Source: an uncultured Ferrovibrio sp.
Lineage (GTDB): Bacteria > Pseudomonadota > Alphaproteobacteria > Ferrovibrionales > Ferrovibrionaceae
Direction of reading: 5' to 3'
NCBI RefSeq assembly: GCF_937960835.1
Contig: NZ_CALGPC010000003.1
Coordinates: forward strand, 200,263 to 264,262
Length of the DNA: 64,000 nt
Within the stretch, counting starts at the first letter, position 1. Every line of letters starts with the position of its first letter. The position numbers and the translations under genes are program-made. This document shows, piece by piece, positions 42,135-49,683 of this stretch. The notes beneath the pieces were generated by a model. That model made no database searches. It had not been told where the DNA came from and saw only the letters and a program-made list of their open reading frames with translations.

Positions 42135-43760
42135 ATGGCACCGGTGCTCAGCATCCGCAATCTTTCCGTTGCGCTTCCCGCAGGCGGCGACCGCGCCCAT
42201 GCGGTGAAGAATGTCAGCCTTGAGGTCAATCCCGGCGAGATCGTCTGCCTGGTCGGCGAAAGCGGCTCGGGCAAATCGGTCACCGCCTCCACCGTGATGC
42301 GGCTCAATCCGCTTCCGGTAACGGGCGGCCAGGTCCTGCTGGAAGGCGAGGATGTGCTGGCCGCCTCCAAGGCCCGGCTCAGGGCTTTGCGCGGCTCGCG
42401 CATGTCGATGATCTTCCAGGAGCCGATGACGGCGCTGAACCCGGCGCACCGTGTCGGCGATCAGGTCGCGGAAATCCTGCATGCCCATGGCTGGACGGCG
42501 CAGTCCCACGGCAAGGGATTAAGCATAGCCGAGCGCGTCGAGATGCTGTTCTCGGACGTGCATCTGCCCGATCCGCCCAAGCTGATGCGCGCCTATCCGC
42601 ATCAGCTGTCCGGCGGCCAGCGTCAGCGCGTGATGATCGCCATGGCCCTGGCGCTGGAGCCCGCCCTGCTGATCGCGGACGAGCCGACGACCGCTTTGGA
42701 CGTGACCACGCAGGCGCAGATCCTGAGCCTGCTGCGCGAGCTGCAGCAGCAGCGCGGCACCGGCGTCCTGTTCATCACCCACGATTTCGGCGTGGTGGCC
42801 GATATCGCCGACCGCGTCGTGGTGATGCGCTATGGCGAGGTGGTGGAAAGCGGCCCGGCGCAGGACGTGCTCTACAACCCGCAGCATGAATATACCAAGA
42901 TGCTGATCGCGGCAGTGCCGAAGCTGACGCCGCGCCAGGCCAAGCCGGTGGACAATGCGACGCCGCTGATGAGCGCGCGCAACCTGGAAAAGCTTTATGT
43001 CACGGCCAGCATGTTCAAGGGCAAGCGCGAGGTGCGCGCCGTCGACAATATCCAGCTCGATCTCTACAAGGGACAGACGCTTGGCATCGTCGGCGAAAGC
43101 GGCTCGGGCAAATCGACCGCGGCGCGCTGCGTCGCCCGGCTGATCGAGCCGAGCGGCGGCAGCGTAATGCTGGACGGCCAGGATATCGCGCATCTCAACG
43201 AGCGCGCCCTGCATCCCTTCCGCCGCCGCATCCAGGTGGTCTTCCAGGATCCCTACCGCTCGCTCAATCCGCGCCGTACGGTGGGCGAATCGATCATCGA
43301 AGGGCCCCTGAACTACGGCGTCAGCCGCAGCGAGGCACTGGAACGCGCCCGCAGCCTGCTGCGCACGGTGGGCATCGACGTCAACGCGCTGGATCGCTAT
43401 CCGCACCAGTTCTCGGGCGGCCAGCGCCAGCGCATTGCCATCGCCCGCGCGCTGGCCATGGAGCCGGAAATCCTAGTGGCCGACGAGGCCGTGTCGGCAC
43501 TCGACGTCTCGGTGCAGGCGCAGGTACTGGATCTTCTGGAGAATATCCGCGACCAGTTCGGCATCTCGATCCTGTTCATCACCCATGACCTGCGCGTGGC
43601 GGCACGGCTTTGCGACCGCATCGCGGTGATGCAGCGTGGCAAGATCGTCGAGTTTGCCGAGACGGCGAAGCTCTTCGCCGCCCCGCAGCACGAATATACC
43701 AAGCAGCTCTTCGCGGCCCTGCCCGGCCGCCATTGGCTGGAAGGCCGCGCCGCAGAATAA
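42135..43760 (+). CDS. ABC transporter ATP-binding protein, two fused ATPase domains (DppD-DppF-like)
   Basis: A 541-residue protein with two complete nucleotide-binding domains. First half: GESGSGKS near 37, LSGGQRQR near 157, LLIADEPTTALD near 179. Second half: GESGSGKS near 320, FSGGQRQR near 424, ILVADEAVSALD near 447. Each half ends with an oligopeptide-type C-terminal segment (HEYTKMLIAAVP / HEYTKQLFAALP). Fusion makes a single-gene heterodimer. It starts 3 bp after the DppC stop and completes the four-gene importer. Confidence 0.95.
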   Translation: MAPVLSIRNLSVALPAGGDRAHAVKNVSLEVNPGEIVCLVGESGSGKSVTASTVMRLNPLPVTGGQVLLEGEDVLAASKARLRALRGSRMSMIFQEPMTALNPAHRVGDQVAEILHAHGWTAQSHGKGLSIAERVEMLFSDVHLPDPPKLMRAYPHQLSGGQRQRVMIAMALALEPALLIADEPTTALDVTTQAQILSLLRELQQQRGTGVLFITHDFGVVADIADRVVVMRYGEVVESGPAQDVLYNPQHEYTKMLIAAVPKLTPRQAKPVDNATPLMSARNLEKLYVTASMFKGKREVRAVDNIQLDLYKGQTLGIVGESGSGKSTAARCVARLIEPSGGSVMLDGQDIAHLNERALHPFRRRIQVVFQDPYRSLNPRRTVGESIIEGPLNYGVSRSEALERARSLLRTVGIDVNALDRYPHQFSGGQRQRIAIARALAMEPEILVADEAVSALDVSVQAQVLDLLENIRDQFGISILFITHDLRVAARLCDRIAVMQRGKIVEFAETAKLFAAPQHEYTKQLFAALPGRHWLEGRAAE

Positions 43761-43832
43761 ACATCGCTGCATAGCCGCGGCCTTCTGGCGGCCTAGATCA
43801 CATCGGCCACCACGCCATCCAGGGAGGATGCG

Positions 43833-45164
43833 ATGTCGAGTGCGGTGCAGGATGCAGTCGGCCAACAGAATACAGAGGGCCAGCAGGATACAGTGGGCCA
43901 GCAGGATATCGCCGCCGCGGTAGCCTCCTTGCGCGAGGAGGCGGTCGCCATGCTGGCCGATCTGGTGCGGCATCCTTCGCTGCTCGGCGATGAGAAAAGC
44001 GCGCAGGATTACATGCGCGGCGTTTTCGAGGATCTGGGCCTGACGGTCGATGAATTCGCCATCGACGAAGCCAAGCTGAAGACCCATCCCGGCTATTCGC
44101 CGTCTATTATCTCCTATGAAGGCCGCCACAATATCGTCGGCATCCATGAGCCGCGCCATGGCGCCAGGGGCAGATCGCTGATCTTCAACGGCCATATCGA
44201 CGTGGTGCCGGTCGGCGCCGAGAAGCTGTGGACCCATCCGCCATTCGAGCCGGTGATCAAAGACGGCAGGCTCTATGGCCGCGGCGCGGGCGACATGAAG
44301 GCCGGGATCGTCGCCTATACGATGGCCTTCAAGGCTTTGCAGAAGCTGGGCTTCGAGCCGGCGGCCAGGGTGATGCTGCAATCGGTTGTGGAAGAGGAAT
44401 GCACCGGCAATGGCGCCCTGGCCTGCCTGCTTCAGGGTTATACGGCGGATGCTGCGATCATCACCGAACCGACGCCGGGCATCATGCTGGCGCAGATGGG
44501 GGTCATGTGGCTGACGCTGGAGGTCAGCGGCAAGCCGGTCCATGCCTCGGTGGCCCATACCGGCGCCGGCGCCACTGATTTCGCCATGTACATGTTCGGC
44601 GAGCTCAAAAAACTGGAGCATCGCTGGAATGCGCCTGAGGGCCGGCATGAGCAATACCGCCATCACGAGCATCCGGTGAACTTCAACCTCGGCAAGATCC
44701 AGGGCGGCGAATGGGCTTCCTCGGTGCCGACCGAATGCCGCGCCGATATCCGCATCGGCTTCTATCCGGGAATTTCGCCGGCGCAAGTGCGCGAGACGGT
44801 CGAGAAGCTGCTGGCCGAGGCCTATCGGGCGCATCCGCAGAACAACAGCCTCGATTACAGGATCGTCTACGAAGGCTTCCAGGCCGAAGGCTTCGTGCTC
44901 GACATGAACGAGCCTGTGCTTGCCGCGCTGGCCGATTGCCATCGCGCCGTGCTGGGCAGCGATGCGCAATTCACCGCCTTCACCGGCACGACGGATGCGC
45001 GGTTCTTCAATCTCTACGGCAATACACCGGCCACCTGCTACGGCCCGCAGGCAGGCAATTACCACGGCATCGATGAATGGGTGTCGCTCGACAGCATGAT
45101 GGACGTGACCATTGTGCTGGCGCTGTTCATGGCCCGCTGGTGCGGCCTTAACCGTCTCGCCTGA
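43833..45164 (+). CDS. M20 family ArgE/DapE-type deacylase
   Basis: A 443-residue metallohydrolase with its metal ligands readable: H121 (NGHIDVVPVG), D154 (GAGDMKAG) and catalytic/ligand Glu in VEEECTGNG near 187. The lid domain runs about 205-330. It hydrolyses N-acyl amino acids or dipeptide-like amides with two Zn or Co ions. GGGAGGATGCG precedes the ATG. Residues 8-25 are three copies of a six-residue repeat (x-x-G-Q-Q-D/N) encoded by a minisatellite, ahead of the conserved domain. It follows the ABC genes by 72 bp, probably in the same operon. Confidence 0.94.
   Translation: MSSAVQDAVGQQNTEGQQDTVGQQDIAAAVASLREEAVAMLADLVRHPSLLGDEKSAQDYMRGVFEDLGLTVDEFAIDEAKLKTHPGYSPSIISYEGRHNIVGIHEPRHGARGRSLIFNGHIDVVPVGAEKLWTHPPFEPVIKDGRLYGRGAGDMKAGIVAYTMAFKALQKLGFEPAARVMLQSVVEEECTGNGALACLLQGYTADAAIITEPTPGIMLAQMGVMWLTLEVSGKPVHASVAHTGAGATDFAMYMFGELKKLEHRWNAPEGRHEQYRHHEHPVNFNLGKIQGGEWASSVPTECRADIRIGFYPGISPAQVRETVEKLLAEAYRAHPQNNSLDYRIVYEGFQAEGFVLDMNEPVLAALADCHRAVLGSDAQFTAFTGTTDARFFNLYGNTPATCYGPQAGNYHGIDEWVSLDSMMDVTIVLALFMARWCGLNRLA
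43854..43907 (+). repeat. In-frame 18-bp minisatellite (three copies) in the M20 deacylase gene
   Basis: Units at 43854-43871, 43872-43889 and 43890-43907. The last two differ by one base (ACAG-A/T-GGGCCAGCAGGAT) and the first is more diverged. The unit length is a multiple of three, so copy-number change would only lengthen the Gln-rich N-terminal tail. Confidence 0.9.
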
Positions 45165-45186
45165 AGCACAAGGAAGAAAAAGAAAG

Positions 45187-46575
45187 ATGACTGCATTACA
45201 CGATCTGTCGGCGCATGACCTTTGGCTGGCTTATCGCACCGGCCGCCTTTCGCCGGTGGAGGTCACCAAGGCGGTGCTGAAGCGGATCGAGGCCTGGGAG
45301 CCGAAGATCAACGCCATGTACATCACCGATGCCGAAGGCGCGTTGAAGGCCGCCAGGGCATCCGAGCAGCGCTGGCGCAAGGGCGAGCAGCTGTCGCCGC
45401 TGGACGGCGTGCCGATCACGATCAAGGACAATATCGGCACCAAGGGCTGGCCCGCGCCGATCGGCACGGCGGCCGGCGACCTGTCTCCCGGCCCAGTCGA
45501 TGCGCCGCCGACTGCGCGGGTGCGCGAAGCCGGCTGCGTCATCCTGGGCAAGACCACGATGCCCGATTTCGGCATGCTGGCCTCGGGCGTGTCCAGCCTG
45601 CATGGCATCTCGCGCAATCCCTGGAACACGGCGCGCAACACGGCAGGCTCGTCCTCGGGCGCGGGCGCGGCCTTGGCCGCCGGCTACGGCCCGCTGGCGC
45701 TCGGCACCGATATCGGCGGCAGCGTGCGCCTGCCGGCGGCTTACAACGGCGTCTTCGCCCTCAAGCCGAGCCTCGGCCGCGTGCCGATCAATCCGCCCTG
45801 GCTGGGCCGCGTTACCGGCCCGATGAGCCGCACGGTGATGGACACGGCGCTGCTGATGAACCATCTCACCCGGCCCGATCCGCGCGACTACATGGCTTTG
45901 CCGTATCAGGAGGCGGATTACCCCAAACTGCTGGGCGGCGAGGCCAAGGGCAAGCGGATCGGCCTGCTGCTCGATATCGGCGTCGGCATGCCGCTGCAGC
46001 CTGCGATCCGCGACGCGATCGAGCGCGCCGCCAAACTGTTCGAGGCTGCCGGCGCCATCGTCGAGCCGGTAAAGCCTTTCCTGACCGCAACGATGACGCA
46101 GGGGCTGGATAGCGTCTTCCGCGCCCGTGCCTGGGCCGATTTCGAGCAGATGCCACCCGAGCGCCAGGCCAGGGTCCTTCCCTTCATCGCCGAATGGTGC
46201 CGCACCGCCAAGGACATGACGGCCGCCGAGGCCATGCGCGGCCTGGGCCAGGTCTTTGCCTTGCGCGAGGCGACGGTGAATGCCTGCGAGCCCTATGATT
46301 TCGTCCTGTCGCCCACCTCGCCGATCACGGCCTATGCCGCCGAGGAGGCCTGCCCGGGCAACGATCTGGAGCATCCCTTCGACCACCTCGTCTTCACCGC
46401 GCCCTTCAACATGTCGGAGCAGCCGGCCGCCTCGATCTGCGCCGGTTATGACGGGGAAGGCCTGCCGATCGGCCTGCAGATCATCGGGCACCGGTTCGAC
46501 GATATCGGCGTGCTGCGCATGGCGGCCATTTTCGAGGAAATCCGCCCGGCACTACGCCCCTGGCCGGAGCCCTGA
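45187..46575 (+). CDS. Amidase signature family hydrolase
   Basis: A 462-residue amidase. The Ser-cisSer-Lys triad is visible: K80 (PITIKDN), cis-Ser in AGSSSGAG (about 153-160) and nucleophile Ser179 in GTDIGGSVRLPAA. It hydrolyses carboxamides to acid and ammonia in the cytoplasm. AAGGAAG lies upstream of ATG 45187, 22 bp after the deacylase stop. Together with the deacylase and the ABC importer it suggests use of amides or peptide-like compounds. The closing hairpin lies 35 bp downstream. Confidence 0.93.
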   Translation: MTALHDLSAHDLWLAYRTGRLSPVEVTKAVLKRIEAWEPKINAMYITDAEGALKAARASEQRWRKGEQLSPLDGVPITIKDNIGTKGWPAPIGTAAGDLSPGPVDAPPTARVREAGCVILGKTTMPDFGMLASGVSSLHGISRNPWNTARNTAGSSSGAGAALAAGYGPLALGTDIGGSVRLPAAYNGVFALKPSLGRVPINPPWLGRVTGPMSRTVMDTALLMNHLTRPDPRDYMALPYQEADYPKLLGGEAKGKRIGLLLDIGVGMPLQPAIRDAIERAAKLFEAAGAIVEPVKPFLTATMTQGLDSVFRARAWADFEQMPPERQARVLPFIAEWCRTAKDMTAAEAMRGLGQVFALREATVNACEPYDFVLSPTSPITAYAAEEACPGNDLEHPFDHLVFTAPFNMSEQPAASICAGYDGEGLPIGLQIIGHRFDDIGVLRMAAIFEEIRPALRPWPEP

Positions 46576-46610
46576 TTCCCCACCCTGGCCTAAGCCTGTG
46601 AACCGAAATC

Positions 46611-46630
46611 CCAGCCGGGCGCCCGGCTGG
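46611..46630. terminator. Perfect 20-bp palindrome between amidase and hutC
   Basis: CCAGCCGG-GCGC-CCGGCTGG, a perfect inverted repeat able to form an 8-bp stem with a 4-nt loop. No T-run follows, so it is a weak terminator or a structural element. It ends 2 bp before the HutC operator. Confidence 0.5.
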
Positions 46631-46632
46631 AC

Positions 46633-46644
46633 TTGTATATACAA
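46633..46644. promoter_or_regulatory. HutC operator
   Basis: TTGTATATACAA, a perfect 12-bp palindrome matching the HutC operator of histidine utilisation genes. TATACT at 46652-46657 is a plausible -10 just downstream, so HutC bound here would block polymerase. It controls hutC-hutU, giving autoregulation relieved by urocanate in known systems. Confidence 0.82.
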
Positions 46645-46701
46645 TTGAACCTATACTGCCCCGAGACGCATCTGAAGGCGCGATTACGGGGCGGGAGAGG
46701 C

Positions 46702-47472
46702 ATGTCCGAGGCAAGGCCGAATGCAGAAAGCCTGAACGGGCCGACGCCGCGCTACCGGCGGGTCAAGGAATACATCGTCAAGCATATCGAGTCCGGCCAG
46801 TGGCGGGCCGGCGACCAGGTGCCGTCCGAGAGCACCCTGGTGCGCGAGCTCAAGGTCAGCCGCATGACGGTGAACCGCGCGCTGCGCGAGCTGACCCATG
46901 AGGGCCTGCTGCTCAGGGTGCAGGGCACCGGCACTTTCGTCGCCGAGAAGCGGCCGATGTTCAACCTGGTCGAATTGCGCAACATCGCCGAGGAGATCCG
47001 CGAGCGCGGCCAGCGCCATACCTGCCAGGTCGAACTGCTGCGAAGCGAAAAGGCGGATGCCGAGATTGCCCGCGACCTTGGCATCGATCCCGGTGCGGCG
47101 GTCTATCATTCGATCCTTGTGCATCTGGCCGATGGGGTGCCGCTGCAGGTGGAAGACCGCTTCGTCAATCCCGCCACGGCGCCTGGCTATCTCGAAGCCG
47201 ATTTCAGCACCGTAACGCCAAATGAATTTCTCATGCAGGCAGCGCCCGCCACCGAGGTCGAGCATATCGTCGAGGCCACCATGCCCGATGCCCGCACGCG
47301 GCGCCTGCTCAAGATGAAAGACGGCGAGCCTTGCCTGCGGCTCAAGCGCCGCACCTGGTCGGGGGAGCGGATCGTTTCAGCGGCGACGCTGCATTACCCC
47401 GGCCATGCCCATCGCTTCGCCACCCGGTTTTCCCACCGCGCCGATGGCACGTCCAAACGGTCGTATCTATAG
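46702..47472 (+). CDS. hutC: Histidine utilization repressor HutC (GntR family)
   Basis: A 256-residue repressor. A GntR winged helix fills about residues 16-85 (YRRVKEYIVKHIESGQWRAG, then SESTLVRELKVSRMTVNRALRELTHEGLL) and a UTRA ligand domain about 100-245. NPATAPGYLEADFSTVTPNEFL and ATEVEHIVEA are typical of HutC. GGGAGAGGC sets ATG 46702; the frame continues back to a TTG lying inside the operator, which cannot be the start. It is followed after 25 bp by hutU. Confidence 0.93.
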   Translation: MSEARPNAESLNGPTPRYRRVKEYIVKHIESGQWRAGDQVPSESTLVRELKVSRMTVNRALRELTHEGLLLRVQGTGTFVAEKRPMFNLVELRNIAEEIRERGQRHTCQVELLRSEKADAEIARDLGIDPGAAVYHSILVHLADGVPLQVEDRFVNPATAPGYLEADFSTVTPNEFLMQAAPATEVEHIVEATMPDARTRRLLKMKDGEPCLRLKRRTWSGERIVSAATLHYPGHAHRFATRFSHRADGTSKRSYL

Positions 47473-47497
47473 CGCATCGCATTTGTGAAGAGGTTCC

Positions 47498-49171
47498 ATG
47501 TCTGCCGACCTGCGCCGTGACAATTCCCGCCTGATCAAAAGCCCGCACGGACCGGAGCTGACCTGCCGCAACTGGCAGATCGAGGCCGCCTATCGCATGA
47601 TGCGCAACAACCTCGATCCGGATGTGGCCGAGAAGCCGGAAGAGCTGGTCGTCTATGGCGGCATCGGCCGCGCCGCGCGCAACTGGAAGTATTTCGACCA
47701 GATCCAGGAAAGCCTGAAGCAGCTGGCGCCCGACGAAACCCTGCTGGTGCAATCGGGCAAGCCGGTCGGCATCTTCCGCACCCATGAGGATGCGCCGCGC
47801 GTACTGATCGCCAATTCCAACCTGGTGCCGAACTGGGCGACCTGGGAGCATTTCCACGAGCTCGACCGCAAGGGCCTGATGATGTACGGCCAGATGACGG
47901 CCGGCTCCTGGATCTATATCGGCAGCCAGGGCATCGTGCAGGGCACGTATGAAACCTTCGTCGAGATGGGCCGCCAGCATTACGGCGGCAACCTGAAGGG
48001 CCGCTGGATCCTCACCGCAGGCCTTGGCGGCATGGGCGGCGCCCAGGCTCTGGCCGCCACCATGGCCGGCGCCTCGATCATTGCCATCGAATGCCAGCCC
48101 TCCCGCATCGAGATGCGGCTGCGCACGCGCTATCTCGACGCCCAGGCCAAGACGCTGGATGAAGCGCTGGCCATGCTGGATGACGCGAAGAAAGCCGGCA
48201 AGGCGATCTCCATCGGCCTGCTTGGCAATGCCGCCGAAATCCTGCCCGAGATGGTCAAGCGCGGCATCCGCCCCGATGCGGTGACCGACCAGACCAGCGC
48301 CCACGATCCGCTGAACGGCTATCTGCCAGCCGGCTGGAGCCTGGAGAAATGGGAGCAGGCGCGCGAGCAGGACCCGCAGGCCGTGATCAAAGCCGCGAAG
48401 GCCTCGATGGCCGAGCATGTGAAGGCGATGCTCGCCTTCAAGGAAATGGGCATTCCGGTTTTCGACTATGGCAACAACATCCGCCAGATGGCCAAGGAAG
48501 TGGGCGTCGCCAACGCCTTCGACTTCCCCGGCTTCGTGCCGGCCTATATCCGGCCGCTATTCTGCCGCGGCATCGGACCGTTCCGCTGGGCGGCGCTGTC
48601 GGGCGATCCGGAAGACATCGCCAGGACCGATGCCAAGGTTAAGGAGCTGATCCCAAACGATCCGCATCTGCATACCTGGCTCGACATGGCGGGCAAGCGC
48701 ATCGCCTATCAGGGCCTGCCGGCGCGCATCTGCTGGGTCGGCCTGGGCCAGCGGCATCGGCTGGGCCTTGCCTTCAACGAGATGGTGAAGAACGGCGAGC
48801 TGAAGGCGCCCATCGTGATCGGCCGCGACCATCTCGACAGCGGCTCGGTCGCCTCGCCCAACCGCGAAACCGAAGCCATGAAGGACGGCTCGGATGCCGT
48901 TTCTGACTGGCCGCTGCTGAATGCGCTGCTCAACACGGCGTCCGGCGCAACCTGGGTGTCGCTGCATCATGGCGGCGGCGTCGGCATGGGATTTTCGCAG
49001 CATGCCGGCGTGGTCATCGTTGCCGACGGCACCGAGGCGGCCGCGAAGCGCCTGGAGCGCGTGTTGTGGAACGACCCGGCCACCGGCGTCATGCGCCATG
49101 CCGATGCCGGCTATGAGACGGCGATTGCCTGCGCCAAGGAACAGGGCCTGAAGCTGCCGTTTCTCGGCTGA
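47498..49171 (+). CDS. hutU: Urocanate hydratase HutU
   Basis: A 557-residue NAD+-dependent urocanase that makes imidazolonepropionate from urocanate, step two of histidine breakdown. The tightly bound NAD+ site is GLGGMGGAQA at about 175-184; C411 (PARICWVGLGQRHR) matches the active-site Cys, and YGNNIRQMA is near 324. GAAGAGG precedes the ATG. hutH, hutI, hutF and hutG are not in the window, so either they lie elsewhere or this organism uses urocanate from outside. Confidence 0.97.
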   Translation: MSADLRRDNSRLIKSPHGPELTCRNWQIEAAYRMMRNNLDPDVAEKPEELVVYGGIGRAARNWKYFDQIQESLKQLAPDETLLVQSGKPVGIFRTHEDAPRVLIANSNLVPNWATWEHFHELDRKGLMMYGQMTAGSWIYIGSQGIVQGTYETFVEMGRQHYGGNLKGRWILTAGLGGMGGAQALAATMAGASIIAIECQPSRIEMRLRTRYLDAQAKTLDEALAMLDDAKKAGKAISIGLLGNAAEILPEMVKRGIRPDAVTDQTSAHDPLNGYLPAGWSLEKWEQAREQDPQAVIKAAKASMAEHVKAMLAFKEMGIPVFDYGNNIRQMAKEVGVANAFDFPGFVPAYIRPLFCRGIGPFRWAALSGDPEDIARTDAKVKELIPNDPHLHTWLDMAGKRIAYQGLPARICWVGLGQRHRLGLAFNEMVKNGELKAPIVIGRDHLDSGSVASPNRETEAMKDGSDAVSDWPLLNALLNTASGATWVSLHHGGGVGMGFSQHAGVVIVADGTEAAAKRLERVLWNDPATGVMRHADAGYETAIACAKEQGLKLPFLG

Positions 49172-49240
49172 ACCGGCAGTTTGATCTAGGCAGCTTCGCC
49201 TATTTGGTGTTTGCTGCCTGGATCATTGACCGGAGCCATC

Positions 49241-49627
49241 GTGACGCCTTCGCTTTTCCTTCGCCGCCACGGCCGGACGCTTGCCGTATTGGCAGTGCCG
49301 GTGCCTGTGGTGATCGGTCTCGTTTTCCTGATCTGGCCCCAGCTTGGCGCAGAGACGGCCTATTACACCCCGGGTGTGACGCCGACGCGCGAGGATTGCG
49401 CCCTGGCCAAAATGAAGGACTACGCCCGGCTGGACCGGCAGATCCTGCTCAACATCGCACAGGAATGCGAACTGACGGTGCAAAGCATCGAAGGGCATGA
49501 GCGGCTGCGCAAAGCCTGGGAAGAGCGCCAGGCCGCACGCCAGGCAGAACCCAAGCCTGCCCCAGCCGCCCCGGCGCCAGAGCCTGACACGCCGCAGGGC
49601 GACACGCTGCGCCGCGTCTGGCGCTGA
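49241..49627 (+). CDS. Small membrane-anchored hypothetical protein
   Basis: A 128-residue protein with one N-terminal membrane span (TLAVLAVPVPVVIGLVFLIW, about residues 13-32), then a short domain with two Cys (REDCALAKMKDY, AQECELTVQSIEGHE) and a charged, then Pro/Ala-rich tail (EPKPAPAAPAPEPDTP). I choose GTG 49241 because CGGAG lies 5 bp before it; a TTG ten codons upstream has no ribosome site. The two Cys could form a periplasmic disulfide. I do not recognise a family. It converges on the RND genes. Confidence 0.6.
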   Translation: MTPSLFLRRHGRTLAVLAVPVPVVIGLVFLIWPQLGAETAYYTPGVTPTREDCALAKMKDYARLDRQILLNIAQECELTVQSIEGHERLRKAWEERQAARQAEPKPAPAAPAPEPDTPQGDTLRRVWR

Positions 49628-49683
49628 GCGCAGCTCAGGCTCAGCCCTTCAATCAATCGAAAAGATTTGCGATCCGGCCAAGA

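Noticed and set aside
43473..45065. A 530-codon open frame on the minus strand
   Set aside because: Antisense to the ATPase and M20 deacylase; its apparent repeats only mirror the deacylase minisatellite.
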